From assembly GCA_005885085.1 (NCBI GenBank), contig VAXY01000154.1, positions 1 through 5,602 of the forward strand: a stretch of DNA of 5,602 nucleotides, written 5' to 3'. The stretch's first letter is position 1. Each line of letters begins with the position of its first letter. The notes under the pieces were generated by a model that worked only from the letters and a program-made list of their open reading frames with translations, was not told where the DNA came from and ran no database searches. Both the position numbers and the translations under genes were made by a program. Shown here one piece after another: positions 5,382-5,602 of the stretch. The stretch is from Actinomycetota bacterium. GTDB lineage: Bacteria > Actinomycetota > Thermoleophilia > Gaiellales > Gaiellaceae.

Positions 5382-5602
5382 CTACGCCGTGCGCTGGCCG
5401 GCGACCGCGTGCAGGCGTTCCCGCAGGTCGTCGACGTCGCCGGCAACGTCGTCCAGGCGCGGCAACTGGGACAACGACTGCAGGCCGAAGACTCGCTCGA
5501 ACATCGCCGTCGTGCGGTACTTGATCGCCCCGCCGGCGCCGTCGTCGCGGCCCGCTTCGGTGATCAGGCCCCGCTCCATCAGACCCGCAACAGCGGAGTC
5601 GG
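5382..5602 (-). CDS. scpB: Segregation and condensation protein B, C-terminal part (partial)
   Basis: ScpB is the winged-helix kleisin-interacting subunit that joins ScpA and SMC in the bacterial condensin complex on the chromosome. The visible C-terminal 72 residues begin at the window edge (DSAVAGLMERGLITEAGR) and contain the typical second winged-helix end: R-G-L-I-T-E-A-G-R, then G-G-A-I-K-Y-R-T-T-A-M-F-E-R-V-F-G-L, then S-L-S-Q-L-P-R-L. It ends at TAG 5382-5384 after a short acidic/basic helical tail. The frame is open to the edge, so the start lies beyond 5602; ATG 5579 is internal, since the conserved region continues upstream of it. The expected partner downstream, the pseudouridine synthase gene, is on the same strand but starts only at 879. 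Confidence 0.93.
   Translation of the reverse strand, partial: DSAVAGLMERGLITEAGRDDGAGGAIKYRTTAMFERVFGLQSLSQLPRLDDVAGDVDDLRERLHAVAGQRTA

Noticed and set aside
4676..5524. A 282-residue forward frame across the GH5 end, the spacer and scpB
   Set aside because: Arg/Gly/Pro-rich frame-shifted copy of GH5 codons; it runs through the repeats and antisense to scpB.

Overview
The window is dense, very GC-rich bacterial DNA with GTG starts, Shine-Dalgarno-poor gene heads and hexamers of the TANNNT type placed right before start codons. Together with the protein types (GYD-domain protein, one-histidine-short cupin, ScpB and an RsuA/RluB-type pseudouridine synthase) this suggests an actinobacterium, perhaps of the Thermoleophilia type. 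The taxonomic guess is inference from style, not from a marker gene.

Layout, left to right. (1) The 3' end of a forward gene (1-212), possibly a phosphoesterase. (2) A reverse RluB/RsuA-family pseudouridine synthase (209-879) broken by a one-base frameshift near 641. (3) A 19-bp divergent gap with an AT-rich core that could serve as a promoter in both directions. (4) A forward two-gene operon, GYD-domain protein (899-1189) and cupin (1186-1584), coupled by a 4-bp overlap. (5) A large reverse gene for a secreted glycoside-hydrolase-like protein, DUF6259-like (1581-3932). (6) A divergently transcribed forward gene for a secreted GH5 mannanase-like protein (3885-5273). (7) A 108-bp convergent spacer holding short direct and inverted repeats. 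(8) The 3' end of scpB on the reverse strand (5382-5602). No gene-free stretch is longer than about 110 bp, and no RNA gene, CRISPR array or transposase is visible.

Two themes stand out. First, scpB and the pseudouridine synthase, which usually follow each other directly in a scpA-scpB-rluB cluster, are here on the same strand but about 4.5 kb apart, with four unrelated genes between them. Second, the two secreted carbohydrate-active proteins form a head-to-head pair, and the GH5-like member has lost the catalytic acid/base glutamate and two active-site histidines while keeping the nucleophile glutamate and the rest of the fold. It may be a carbohydrate-binding pseudoenzyme or a re-tooled enzyme. 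Both convergent junctions on the left (209-212 and 1581-1584) have interlocked stop codons, so transcription units are packed without room for terminators.
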